This document shows, in pieces, positions 26,320-35,349 of a stretch of 64,000 nucleotides of DNA. The translations under genes were made by a program, and so were the position numbers. How positions within the stretch are numbered: position 1 is the stretch's first letter; the number at the start of each line of letters is the position of its first letter. The DNA lies in assembly GCF_000827125.1 (NCBI RefSeq), contig NZ_CP010311.1, forward strand, positions 2,542,001 to 2,606,000, read 5' to 3'. The stretch is from Geoalkalibacter subterraneus (GTDB lineage: Bacteria > Desulfobacterota > Desulfuromonadia > Desulfuromonadales > Geoalkalibacteraceae). The notes below the pieces were generated by a model. That model saw only the letters and a list, made by a program, of their open reading frames with translations, searched no databases and was not told the origin of the DNA.

Positions 26320-26538
26320 CTATTCCTGCTCTTCCAGGTAACTGTTGATTTCCTCTTCGATCTTCGCTTCCGCCTGTTCGCCCAGGGCGTGGATGCCGAC
26401 CACGTCCTTGAGCAGGCAGATGCCGACGCCGCAGGTCACGCAGCCGATATCGTATTTCTGCAGAATCTCCCCGATGCGGGGATGTTTTTCGAGTACGGTC
26501 TGAATCTGCTCGTTGCCGAGATCGTTTTTCAGGTTCAT
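26320..26538 (-). CDS. DUF1858 / ScdA N-terminal-type small protein
   Basis: 72 residues, behind GAGGAGGC. The segment IQTVLEKHPRIGEILQKYDIGCVTCG is the DUF1858 pattern; the two cysteines (CVTC) and a third in GICLLKD stand out. In other proteins this domain accompanies hemerythrin-like RIC/ScdA iron-centre repair proteins, which fits the downstream hemerythrin gene. Confidence 0.85.
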   Translation of the reverse strand: MNLKNDLGNEQIQTVLEKHPRIGEILQKYDIGCVTCGVGICLLKDVVGIHALGEQAEAKIEEEINSYLEEQE

Positions 26539-26567
26539 GCCTGCCTCCTCTTTGTTGATCTGGACGC

Positions 26568-26608
26568 AGAATATCGCAGAACCCGCAAGGGGAACATGAC
26601 CTGGGTCA
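26568..26608 (-). promoter_or_regulatory. CRP/FNR-family-type operator with -10 box for the hemerythrin operon
   Basis: The palindrome TGACC-CA-GGTCA (26608-26597, minus strand, preceded by TT) reads TTGAC-N4-GTCAT, one base off the TTGAC-N4-GTCAA type site. A -10 box TATTCT lies at 26573-26568; if transcription starts seven bases on (26561), the palindrome is centred at -41.5, the class II activator position. No good -35 is present, as expected of an activated promoter. Confidence 0.6.
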
Positions 26609-26686
26609 AAAACCGGGGAAAAATGTTTTTTTCAGGGATGAAAGGGGAAAAAGTGACTGTCGAAGAGATAAAGGCACTCGCCGAAC

Positions 26687-27343
26687 CTACTCGCGCGCCG
26701 GACCCGGGGTATCGTCGCCGCGAGGGTTGGTCCCGGGGAGAGAGGATCCGGAACCGGGGATGGAGCCGGTGTCGAAATTGACTCCGCCCGGCTGAACGGC
26801 GTTCTGCGGAGTTTCGTAGATAAAGTCCCACTGGGAGTAGCGTTCAGCTCCGGAAAAAGCTTCCAGCCCTGCCGGAAAATTGTCCGTTTGAAACGGTTTT
26901 TCGTCACTGGAGCTGCGCACCCCACGGATACGACCGCCCTGATCCTTGATCAGCACAAAGGGCTCGCCGGTCATGGGGTCGGGATAGATGCTGCGAAGAT
27001 GACGCACCACGCCGGCAGAACGCGGGTCACGCACAAGATCCTCGAGGCGGCTGGGCAGCATTCCGGTACCGCTGGAGGTTTTTTCACGCCCCGGGGGTTG
27101 GAACGCACGAGGCTGGGATCCCCCGCGGAAATCGGCATTATAATAACTTTCAATGGCGCGCTGATACTGCTGGCCGACCCAGAGCAACTGCTGTTCGCGC
27201 GCCCGCTGGGTGATGGTTTTCCAGCTGGTACCGGCCAGGGCCGCCCCCAGACCCATTACGACCACCGCAACCAGCACGACAATCAACATGGCGCCGCGCT
27301 GATTGCGCAGGGGGTGCAACGGAGAACTGAGACAAGACTTCAT
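26687..27343 (-). CDS. Type II secretion / type IV pilus pseudopilin-like protein
   Basis: 218 residues. A short leader ends in NQRG before AMLIVVLVAVVVMGLGAALA, which looks like a prepilin peptidase site followed by the pilin hydrophobic helix; the usual Glu at position +5 is replaced by Val. The C-terminal part (IYPDPMTGEPFVLIKDQGGRI) matches the pseudopilin family often encoded in pilus or secretion gene sets of these bacteria, and the tail is Gly/Ser/Pro-rich. No other secretion genes lie next to it. Confidence 0.75.
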   Translation of the reverse strand: MKSCLSSPLHPLRNQRGAMLIVVLVAVVVMGLGAALAGTSWKTITQRAREQQLLWVGQQYQRAIESYYNADFRGGSQPRAFQPPGREKTSSGTGMLPSRLEDLVRDPRSAGVVRHLRSIYPDPMTGEPFVLIKDQGGRIRGVRSSSDEKPFQTDNFPAGLEAFSGAERYSQWDFIYETPQNAVQPGGVNFDTGSIPGSGSSLPGTNPRGDDTPGPARE

Positions 27344-27456
27344 CGCAGATCACTTGCGGCCAAATCGCACACCGGGTCCGGAATCATGAAGGCCATTTCG
27401 TGAAAAAACGGCTCCCCCGGCGGCGAAGCAACATATACGGGCTGAAGAACTCTCAC
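27340..27456 (-). CDS. Possible 38-residue protein coupled to the pseudopilin gene
   Basis: GTG at 27456, preceded by AAAGG four bases upstream, opens a frame of 38 codons that ends in an ATGA overlap with the pseudopilin start. The predicted peptide (MRVLQPVYVASPPGEPFF...) has no recognised domain or signal peptide. The spacing and overlap are those of coupled genes, but a short frame like this may also be chance. Confidence 0.35.
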   Translation of the reverse strand: MRVLQPVYVASPPGEPFFHEMAFMIPDPVCDLAASDLR

Positions 27457-27637
27457 ACTTTACCTTTTAAATCAGCAACTTGCACTGAACCCTTCGCTTC
27501 GCAAGCGAAAGGCATGATTTTTGGATGACATTTAACAGGATGTTCATAGAAATTAGCGTAAAACCACCCTCCAGGGCAAGAGTTCGCATCGTATCAAGGC
27601 GGCTGCAGCCCCATTTTCCAACCGGCGGAGAAACTGA

Positions 27638-28414
27638 ATGAGCCGACAATTTCTCGTTATCAACCACTCTTCAACCCTGCGCAAGATCGTCCGCACCCAG
27701 ATCCGTGCCACCCTCAACGACACGGTGGTTCTCGAGGCTGAACAGGCGGACGAAGCTCTGCGCATGATCCGGGACCGGCAATGCCACACGGCCCTCTTCC
27801 TTTGGGATCAGGCGTTGCCGCAGAATCGTGAACTGCTGGAGAAGCTGGCGGAACTGCCGGAAGATCAGCGGGTGCCGACACTGGTCATGACAACGGACGT
27901 GCGCAGCGAAACCCTCGACCTCTTCAGGCAGACCGGCATCAATGAACACCTGCCATGGCCCTGCCCTTCGGAAACACTGGCAGAGACACTCAACCGCATC
28001 TGCAACCCGGTCTCTTTACGCCGCGACAAACGCCACGCCTTCTCCCACGCCAATTTTCTTCTCGAACAGCGCGGCCACGCTTTTGAAGGAACCCTCGTCA
28101 ATGCCAGCCTCGGCGGACTGCTGGGTGAGATGCCTTACAGCGACAATTTCAACTGGTCGCTGCCCGCCACCGCCAGCATCAACCTGACCGTGGATGGCGA
28201 CAGTTATATCGCGCCCCATCTCTATTGCGCGGTGGTCCAGGTGACCGTCATTCGGCGCTACCCGGACTTTTCCCCCAAGATGCTGCGGATTTCTTTCAAC
28301 TTCCTGCAGATCCCGGAAACCTCCCGCCAAACTCTCGAGCGGGCCTTCGAGCGTGCCGAAGCGGCACAGGATCCTGGAGAGAACCTGTACGCAGAGAAGA
28401 TCACCGCAAACTGA
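27638..28414 (+). CDS. Receiver-like plus PilZ domain protein
   Basis: 258 residues behind GGAGAAACTG. Residues about 1-125 have the shape of a response-regulator receiver, with a possible phosphoacceptor Asp in LFLWDQALP, but the usual acidic pair near the N-terminus is replaced (FLVINHSSTL). Residues about 130-245 form a PilZ domain with RRDKRH and NASLGG, the two cyclic-di-GMP-binding motifs. It likely relays c-di-GMP level to motility or surface functions. Confidence 0.85.
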   Translation: MSRQFLVINHSSTLRKIVRTQIRATLNDTVVLEAEQADEALRMIRDRQCHTALFLWDQALPQNRELLEKLAELPEDQRVPTLVMTTDVRSETLDLFRQTGINEHLPWPCPSETLAETLNRICNPVSLRRDKRHAFSHANFLLEQRGHAFEGTLVNASLGGLLGEMPYSDNFNWSLPATASINLTVDGDSYIAPHLYCAVVQVTVIRRYPDFSPKMLRISFNFLQIPETSRQTLERAFERAEAAQDPGENLYAEKITAN

Positions 28415-28416
28415 AA

Positions 28417-29001
28417 TCACCTTTGCTGCCAGCTGCCGTCAGACTGCTGCAGGTACCAGCCGGGGCGCGCCTTCTCACGCCAGCTCTGGGCAAAAATCTG
28501 CTGGACTTCGTCAGCTTTATCGGCAAAACCGTTGGCGCGGGCAATCTCGGCATAGAGCCGCAAACGGTCGGCGTTTTCATCAGCCACCAGCCGGTTGACC
28601 CGTGCCCGCTCCTTCAATTCCAGACCATCGGGAGACCGCACTGCCAACAAACCATCCTGCCCGATTCCGATATGCCCGGAGTCAAGGAAGGGCGCCAATT
28701 CGGCGCCACGCTCGGTCATGGCCGCACGAATGGCGCGAATCTCCGGCGTGCTGATATCGATATCCTGCTGCGCATAGGCGCTTCGCGCCCCGAACAGCTG
28801 CTGCAGAAAGCTCCCGGGTCCGACTGGCGCGTCCTGCGCAGGGGACCTTTCCGCACCGGGTGCCCCTGGAGTACCGTACACCTCGTCCACGATCCGCTCC
28901 GCCGCCTGCCGCACATCCTCCGCCGGGAAATAGATATTGATCGTGACACAGGATACCGCCACAAGCATCCCGAACATCGCCCAAAAAAAGGATTTTCTCA
29001 T
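28417..29001 (-). CDS. DUF1318 (YdbL-like) lipoprotein
   Basis: 194 residues. Signal peptide with lipobox AVSC (C18). Directly after the cysteine comes VTINIYFPAEDVRQAAE, followed by a Pro/Gly/Ala-rich spacer and, from about residue 80, the DUF1318 domain with EIRAIRAAMTERG and ending in GWYLQQSDGSWQQ. E. coli YdbL is a soluble periplasmic protein encoded with YdbH and the lipoprotein YnbE. Here a single lipoprotein follows the ydbH-like gene by 22 bases; see findings for the possible fusion. Confidence 0.85.
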   Translation of the reverse strand: MRKSFFWAMFGMLVAVSCVTINIYFPAEDVRQAAERIVDEVYGTPGAPGAERSPAQDAPVGPGSFLQQLFGARSAYAQQDIDISTPEIRAIRAAMTERGAELAPFLDSGHIGIGQDGLLAVRSPDGLELKERARVNRLVADENADRLRLYAEIARANGFADKADEVQQIFAQSWREKARPGWYLQQSDGSWQQR

Positions 29002-29023
29002 TTCGCCTCCTCACTCCTGATCA

Positions 29024-32000
29024 TCACTGCACCCGCTCCATCCGTCCGAGCCGCTTGAGCATCTCCCGAAAGGAAATCTGATTCTGCGGAGCGATGATGT
29101 CGATTTTGGGCGGCAGCAGCCCCCCGTCCACAAGAACGTTACGCGCCGGGTCAGCCGTTCCCCTCAGCGTGAAAACATCATTTTCCAAAGTACAGGACAA
29201 CCCGATGGCACGGTAGTTATACGAATCGATAAAGCGGTGTATGCCGCTGGAAAGCGTCCCGTAGAGCCCTCCCTGGCTGAGTAGCGTCAGGTTGCGTACC
29301 GCTTTGACGTTGATGACACGCTCCCCCTCGGGGCGGGTCGCAAGGGTGGCCCGAAAATGCGTCGGCATGGTCCCGAACAAACTCAGATCCTGTACCCTGC
29401 CGTCCATGGTACCGGTGATCTCCCCGAGCTCGGCGGTTCGCGTCAACTGCCCGAGGTCGATCCCCTCGAAGGTCAGCTCTCCGCCGAAAACGGGAAAGCG
29501 CGTTCCGATGTGTTCCGCCCGGATTCCATCCAGCCGCACTTGTCCGTCAAACACGTTCGCAACCGCCTGCCCTTGCGTTTCCAGGCTGCCGTTACGGTAG
29601 TGCAGACGGGGCAGATCGGCTGCCAGTCGCCCGCTGATGCGCGGCAGGTCGTAACGTGAGGCGAGCAGATCCAGATCGATATCGGCAATCATCAGGCGGC
29701 CGAGAGCCTGAAACCCGTCGGGGCCCCAATCGAACTCAACCCCCGACAGACTAAGAATGCCACCTGCAAGAAAAAATACCAGCGGCGATCGCACTTCAAT
29801 ATGGTTGGTCCCGACCATCAGATCGATGCCCTGTTGTGGCGCAAACCGGGCGGGACCCAAAACCAGGTAGGAGGTCTTAACAAAACCCGCACGCGCTGCA
29901 GAACCCGCCGATTCCGGCATTGGGCCCTGCAAAAGCCAGTCGACAGGGATTCGTCCCTGTAGCCCGCGGACCTCGAAGGCATGACGGGGCCAGCGCAGGC
30001 GCACATTTTCCGGTTGGAGCACACCCTGCAGCCTCAAGCTGTCCTTCGCGCCCTGCAGCGAAGCATAGGCCCCGAAGCGGCCGGAAATTTCCAGATCGTC
30101 ATCGGCGAGAACAGGCGGCAGATCAATGCTCTGTCGTAGAGTCTGCCAACTGCGCTGCAGATCGGAAGCGGTCAGGCTGACTCGGAGATCGAGTTCGTCC
30201 CCCTGCCAAAGGGCGCTGCCTTCGATCGACGCCAGATCAGCAAGCTCGAAGTCGATCCTTTCCAGGTGACGGCGCTTCAGATCGGGCGAGAGCTCGCCTG
30301 CCAGCGAGAAGCGACCCTGCCGCCCGGAAAAGTCGGCAAAGAAATTGTTATGCAGAATCTCGCCGACCCCAATCTCTCCGTTAAAATTCCAGCGCAAGCC
30401 TGAATCAGGGTGCCAGATCAGCTCGCCCGTCAATCCGGCCGCCCCGCGGGTGAATCCGGAAAGACCGCTGGCGGCCAGATATTCAAAATCGGACAGCCGC
30501 ACCGATTCGGCAGCCAGGCGCGCCGCCGCCCCAACTCTGTCATAATGGATCTCCCCCTTTGCCTGCAGCTTAGCCTGAAGATCTTCTCTGCCCAGATCCG
30601 CAGAGAGGCTATTCAAGCAAAAGTGCACTTCATCGGGCGTTACGCGGGCATTCCCGGTCAGAGCCGGTGAAGAAATTTCCACGTCCTGCCATCGCAGGGC
30701 ATCGGCATCCGCTCTTATCTTTTCCAGCCGAATCGGATCGCCGGGATGAAAAACCAGGGAGGCCTGGCCACCGCGAAGCGAAAGACCGGTGGGCAGCGCA
30801 TTCCGGTTGAAAAGAGACGCAAATGTGGAATCGTCCAGGTTTGACAGACGTGCCTCCAGGCGCATCATTGTTCCCTGCAGATCGAGCAGCGTCCGCCCGC
30901 CCACAGACAAACGACCACCGATGGAGAGAGAGGGTGTGACTTCAAGCCTGAACTTCCCAGCCAACTCTTCGAGGCTGACCATCATTTCCGGGGAATCGGA
31001 CAGTGGATCTTTCGACTTTTGCCCCTGAAATTCCACGTCAATGACAGGCGCGTCATAGGTGCCCGATAAATGAGCAAGCGTCCTCAGCCCGCCACGAAGA
31101 GGAAAGGCCTCCTGCTGTATGAGAAGTTGCTGCAGCCAGGAACTCTCGACATACGGGGACGACAGCACGCCGGTTATCTCTTCGCCCGTTCCCTGCACCC
31201 GCCCCTGTACCTTCTGCTGCCCGAGCGGAGTCAACGACAGATCCGCGCGCCAGCGCGAATCGCCGGCCCCCAGATGGATCTCTGCGCCGCTGAAATCGAG
31301 CGTGCGCTCTTCGTGGGCAACTCGCCCCCGGGAAGCCGTCAGGAGAAGTTCAATGGCATCTTCTGCCGGCACCAGTCTGGCGACGAGGTCCTGCAGATCG
31401 AAGTCCAGCGAAGGAGGGAGGGCCAGAGAATGGCCGAAAACGGATGTCCAATGGAGAAGATCCTCTTTGTTGAACCGGGCAAGGGCGAAATGGATCTCGG
31501 AGGCTGAAAATCGCTCTCCGAAAAGAACGCGCACCGGGCGGCTCAGCAGGTCATGCTGATCCCAGTTCAGGGTCTCCAGTGCCAGAACGGCCTCGGGGGG
31601 TGGCGTAAGAGAGCCTCGTGCGGTCAGCGCAACGGAGCGTTGCTCGCCGACACGCGCACTCAGGTCAAAATCTAAAGGATCGTCCCGTGACCGGCTCTGC
31701 GCCTTCAGGTTCACCTGCTGCATCCGCAGGTTCAGGGTTCCCAGGTCGAAATGCAGGTCGCCCTGCACGATCTGAAGCTGTTCGACGTGAAAGCCTTTTG
31801 TCCCGGGGATGACGAGACCCGAGGAGTCCTGATCCGTTCTGGATTGGACCGCCAGGCGAGGATTTTCGATTTCTACGGCGGCCAGGGTGCGGTTTACGAG
31901 CAGTTGTTTCGGGGAGTAACGCAGCTGGATTCCGGGAACTTCAAAATGGAAATCGGGCGAGCGGCTCACCACCAGATCATTAATGCGAGCCCGGGACTTT

Positions 32001-32182
32001 TCCAGGTGCAAAGACCCGATACGCACCTGTCCCTCGAGGCGCTCGGCCAGAAAAGCCTCGATCCGTGGACGCGCCACCTCGTTCAACAGCGGATCGCGCC
32101 ACAGCCAGGCCGCGCCCAACAGGATACAGACGCCCGCAATGAGGATGGCGAATAGAACCAAAGCATTACGGAGCGTCTTCAT
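29024..32182 (-). CDS. YdbH-like AsmA-family envelope protein
   Basis: 1052 residues with one N-terminal membrane helix (about 8-28) and a long beta-rich periplasmic part. The beginning (RPRIEAFLAERLEGQVRIGS) is AsmA-like, and the C-terminal region (GTLSSGIHRFIDSYNYRAIG, TLRGTADPARNVLVDGG) matches the YdbH/dicarboxylate-transport family. In E. coli YdbH acts with TamB and YhdP in moving phospholipids to the outer membrane. E. coli YdbH is about 880 residues, so this one is longer. Operon with the DUF1318 lipoprotein. Confidence 0.85.
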   Translation of the reverse strand: MKTLRNALVLFAILIAGVCILLGAAWLWRDPLLNEVARPRIEAFLAERLEGQVRIGSLHLEKSRARINDLVVSRSPDFHFEVPGIQLRYSPKQLLVNRTLAAVEIENPRLAVQSRTDQDSSGLVIPGTKGFHVEQLQIVQGDLHFDLGTLNLRMQQVNLKAQSRSRDDPLDFDLSARVGEQRSVALTARGSLTPPPEAVLALETLNWDQHDLLSRPVRVLFGERFSASEIHFALARFNKEDLLHWTSVFGHSLALPPSLDFDLQDLVARLVPAEDAIELLLTASRGRVAHEERTLDFSGAEIHLGAGDSRWRADLSLTPLGQQKVQGRVQGTGEEITGVLSSPYVESSWLQQLLIQQEAFPLRGGLRTLAHLSGTYDAPVIDVEFQGQKSKDPLSDSPEMMVSLEELAGKFRLEVTPSLSIGGRLSVGGRTLLDLQGTMMRLEARLSNLDDSTFASLFNRNALPTGLSLRGGQASLVFHPGDPIRLEKIRADADALRWQDVEISSPALTGNARVTPDEVHFCLNSLSADLGREDLQAKLQAKGEIHYDRVGAAARLAAESVRLSDFEYLAASGLSGFTRGAAGLTGELIWHPDSGLRWNFNGEIGVGEILHNNFFADFSGRQGRFSLAGELSPDLKRRHLERIDFELADLASIEGSALWQGDELDLRVSLTASDLQRSWQTLRQSIDLPPVLADDDLEISGRFGAYASLQGAKDSLRLQGVLQPENVRLRWPRHAFEVRGLQGRIPVDWLLQGPMPESAGSAARAGFVKTSYLVLGPARFAPQQGIDLMVGTNHIEVRSPLVFFLAGGILSLSGVEFDWGPDGFQALGRLMIADIDLDLLASRYDLPRISGRLAADLPRLHYRNGSLETQGQAVANVFDGQVRLDGIRAEHIGTRFPVFGGELTFEGIDLGQLTRTAELGEITGTMDGRVQDLSLFGTMPTHFRATLATRPEGERVINVKAVRNLTLLSQGGLYGTLSSGIHRFIDSYNYRAIGLSCTLENDVFTLRGTADPARNVLVDGGLLPPKIDIIAPQNQISFREMLKRLGRMERVQ

Positions 32183-32251
32183 AGGTCTTTCGCCCGGTGT
32201 GTTTGAAGTTCACGTCCGGATCAAATCCCGGCATTCCGCCAGCATTACAGA

Positions 32252-34924
32252 TCAATGGGCTTCGCGCCAATTGGCGCCCACTCCCACCTCCACATCCAGC
32301 GGCACCCGCAATTCTACCGCGTTTTCCATTTCGTGCTTGACCAGCGCACTGACCTCATCCAACTCTGCGCGCGGCACATCGAAAACCAACTCATCATGAA
32401 CCTGCAGCACCATGCGGGTTTTGAGGGACTGGGCCTGCAGACGTTTGAAGACACCGATCATGGCGAGTTTGATGATGTCGGCCGCCGACCCCTGAATAGG
32501 GTAATTGGTGGCGTTGCGCTCGGCATAGCTGCGGAAGTTGGGGTTTTTGCTGTCGATCTCGGGGATGGCACAGCGCCGGCCCAGCAGGGTTTTGACGTAC
32601 TTGTTGCTGCGCGCCTCCTCGCGCCTGGCCTCGAGAAACTCCGCCACACGCGGCAGCCGCTCAAAATAGGCGTCGATAAAGCCCTGCGCCTGCTTGCGGT
32701 CGATCCCGAGGCTTTTCGCCAGGCTGAACGCGCCCATGCCGTAAAGCACGCCAAAGTTGATGGTCTTGGCCTGGCGGCGCTGTTCATCGCTGACCATCTC
32801 GGGAAAGACGCCGAAGATCTCGCAGGCGGTACGGCGATGGATATCCTCGCCGCGTGCGAAACTCTCCTTGAGAACCTCCTCGTCGGCCAGGTGCGCCAGA
32901 ATGCGCAGCTCGATCTGAGAGTAGTCGGCGGCCAGCAGGACGTTGCCCTCATCGGGGATGAAGGCTTCGCGAATCCGCCGCCCTTCCGGTGTGCGGATCG
33001 GAATGTTCTGCAGGTTGGGATCACTCGAAGACAGACGGCCGGTGGCAGTCACCGTCTGGTTGAAACTGGTGTGGATGCGCCCCGTTTCGGGATGAATCAG
33101 CTTCGGCAGGGCATCGGTGTAAGTGCCCTTGAGCTTGGAGATGCCGCGGTGTTCGAGGATGCGCGCGGCGATGGCGTGATCCTCGGCCAGCTTCTGCAGA
33201 ACCTCGACATTGGTGGACCAACCGGTCTTGGTCTTTTTGCCGCGGGCGAGGCCAAGCTTCTCGAACAGAACTTCTCCGGTCTGCTTGGGTGAGGCGATGT
33301 TGAACGTACAGCCGGCCAGCTCATGAATCTCAGATTCCAGGGCGGAGAGCTTCTGTTCCATCTCGCGGGAGAGATTGCCCAGCACCTGCGGATCGACGCG
33401 CACCCCCTGCCATTCCATATCGGCGAGGATCGCCACCAGCGGCATCTCCACCTCATGGAAGAGCTTTTCCTGTTCGCTCTTGTTGAGCATGGGGGCGAGC
33501 TTCTGCGCCAGCTGCAGGGTGACGTCGGCATCTTCGGCCGCGTAGGTCACCGCCTTTTCCACCTCGACCTCGGCGAAGCTGATCTGATTGCGCCCGCTGC
33601 CGGCGACCTCTGAGAAAGGGATGGTGCGGCGCCCAAGCAGCTCGGCGGCCATATTGTCCATGCCGTGGCTCTTGGCGGCAGGGTTGGCCAGATAGCTCGC
33701 CACCATGGTATCGAAATCGGTGCCCTGCACCCGGATGCCGGCCCGGCGCAGGACCAGCAGGTCGTACTTGGCGTTCTGGGCGATTTTGGGTTTATTGGGA
33801 TCCTCCAATAGCGGCCGCAGCCGCTCCAGCACCCGGTCGCGGTCCAGCTGCTGCGGGGCTCCCAAGTAGTGATGCCCCAGGGGGATATACCAGGCCTCGC
33901 CCGCCTGGACGGCAAAGGAGATCCCCACCAGATCGGCACGCATGGCATCGAGACTGGTCGTCTCGGTGTCAAAGCTGATGCGGGAAGCTTCTTCCAGCCG
34001 CTTTATCAGCTGATTGAGCGCCTCTTCAGTCATCACCGCCTGGTAGTCATCATCGCGTGAGCCGGCATCGGCAAAAAACTCCTGCTGCAGCTTATGAAAT
34101 TCCAGCTCGCCGAACAGTGCGGTCAATGCTTCACGATCCGGATCACCGGTAGCCAGGGCATCGTATCCGACCCCCAGGGAAAGATCATCGCGCAGCGTCA
34201 CCAACCGCTTGGAGAGCAGCGCCTGTTCACCGAACTCCTGCAGCTTGTCCTTCATCTTGCCTTTGACTTCATCGAGGCGGGCCAGCAGATTCTCCACCGT
34301 ACCGAACTGGGAGATAAGCTTGACGGCCGTCTTCTCCCCGATTCCAGGCACCCCCGGCACGTTGTCGGAGCTATCGCCGGCCAGCGCCTGCACTTCCACC
34401 ACCTTGTCCGGGGAGCCGCCGAAGCGCTCCTGCACCTCCTGCAGCCCGAAGACCTTGTCCTTCATGGTATCGAGCATGCGCACCCGCTCGGAAATGACCT
34501 GCATCAGATCCTTGTCGCCCGAAACGATGGTCACCTCCATCCCTTCGGCGGCATGCTTTCTGGCCAGCGTAGCGATGATATCATCGGCCTCGTAGCCCTC
34601 AAACTCCAGCGCCGGCAGGTTGAAAGCCCGCACCAGATCCTTGATCAGCGGAATCTGCGGCACCAGGTCCTCCGGCATCGCCGCGCGGTTGGCCTTGTAT
34701 TCGGGATAAATCTCCTTGCGGAAGGACGGCCCCCTGGCGTCAAACACCACCGCCAGGTGATCCGGCGCATGCTCGCGCATCACCTTGAGCAGCATGTTGG
34801 TAAAACCGTACACGGCATTGGTCGCCATCCCCTTGGAATTGGACAGGTGGCGGATGGCGAAATAGGCGCGGTAGATATAACTCGAACCGTCGATCAGGTA
34901 GAGGCGTTTGGGCTGTTCGGTCAT
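32252..34924 (-). CDS. polA: DNA polymerase I
   Basis: 890 residues from ATG 34924 (MTEQPKRLYLIDGSSYIYRAYFA) with AAAGGAAG upstream; a longer frame to 35029 has no family support. Order: 5' nuclease (1 to about 290, with VVFDARGPSFR and DKDLMQV), 3'-5' exonuclease (about 315-500; FDTETTSLD keeps the DxE metal ligands, so proofreading is probably active), polymerase (about 510-890; DPNLQNIPIRT, ADYSQIELRILAH, the O-helix RRQAKTINFGVLYG and VHDELVF). Confidence 0.98.
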   Translation of the reverse strand: MTEQPKRLYLIDGSSYIYRAYFAIRHLSNSKGMATNAVYGFTNMLLKVMREHAPDHLAVVFDARGPSFRKEIYPEYKANRAAMPEDLVPQIPLIKDLVRAFNLPALEFEGYEADDIIATLARKHAAEGMEVTIVSGDKDLMQVISERVRMLDTMKDKVFGLQEVQERFGGSPDKVVEVQALAGDSSDNVPGVPGIGEKTAVKLISQFGTVENLLARLDEVKGKMKDKLQEFGEQALLSKRLVTLRDDLSLGVGYDALATGDPDREALTALFGELEFHKLQQEFFADAGSRDDDYQAVMTEEALNQLIKRLEEASRISFDTETTSLDAMRADLVGISFAVQAGEAWYIPLGHHYLGAPQQLDRDRVLERLRPLLEDPNKPKIAQNAKYDLLVLRRAGIRVQGTDFDTMVASYLANPAAKSHGMDNMAAELLGRRTIPFSEVAGSGRNQISFAEVEVEKAVTYAAEDADVTLQLAQKLAPMLNKSEQEKLFHEVEMPLVAILADMEWQGVRVDPQVLGNLSREMEQKLSALESEIHELAGCTFNIASPKQTGEVLFEKLGLARGKKTKTGWSTNVEVLQKLAEDHAIAARILEHRGISKLKGTYTDALPKLIHPETGRIHTSFNQTVTATGRLSSSDPNLQNIPIRTPEGRRIREAFIPDEGNVLLAADYSQIELRILAHLADEEVLKESFARGEDIHRRTACEIFGVFPEMVSDEQRRQAKTINFGVLYGMGAFSLAKSLGIDRKQAQGFIDAYFERLPRVAEFLEARREEARSNKYVKTLLGRRCAIPEIDSKNPNFRSYAERNATNYPIQGSAADIIKLAMIGVFKRLQAQSLKTRMVLQVHDELVFDVPRAELDEVSALVKHEMENAVELRVPLDVEVGVGANWREAH

Positions 34925-34993
34925 GCAAAAGTCTTCCTTTCGTGGGATGGCCGGCATTATTCCACAGAAGGCGACAAAGAAAAAGACCGCTTG

Positions 34994-35022
34994 TTGACAA
35001 GCATGCCACATTGAAATACAAT
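34994..35022 (+). promoter_or_regulatory. Promoter of the RHH-MazF toxin-antitoxin pair
   Basis: TTGACA (34994-34999), 17-base spacer, TACAAT (35017-35022). The -10 overlaps an inverted ATTG-aaata-CAAT and is followed by a second TTTGACACAC, which could serve autoregulation by the RHH antitoxin. Confidence 0.7.
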
Positions 35023-35052
35023 TTGACACACAAAATGAACACAGGAGAATTT

Positions 35053-35349
35053 ATGCCCTCTCTAAGCCTACGTCTCCCCGACGACCTCGACCAGCGCCTC
35101 GAAAATGAAGCCCGCCGCAGCGGTGTGCCGCGCTCAGAAGTTGCGCGAGCGGCCATCGGCGAGTTTCTTGCGCGTCGCGAGCGTGAGCGCTTCATGGCCG
35201 AAATGGTCGCCGAGGCGCGCACCGCCTATGGCAACGAAGAGATCCACCAGGACGCCCTGGATTTGGAAAAAGACTTTCTCGATCTGGGCACACAACAAGA
35301 CAAATCCCCCAATAGCCATAAAAATCCGCAAGACAGATGGTGGAAATAA
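35053..35349 (+). CDS. Ribbon-helix-helix antitoxin of a MazF-type pair
   Basis: 98 residues from ATG 35053 behind AGGAG. The N-terminus SLSLRLPDDLDQRLENEARRS is a ribbon-helix-helix DNA-binding fold; the C-terminal half is charged (EKDFLDLGTQQDKSP) and would wrap the toxin. The stop overlaps the toxin ATG as TAATG. By analogy the antitoxin represses its own promoter. Confidence 0.88.
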   Translation: MPSLSLRLPDDLDQRLENEARRSGVPRSEVARAAIGEFLARRERERFMAEMVAEARTAYGNEEIHQDALDLEKDFLDLGTQQDKSPNSHKNPQDRWWK

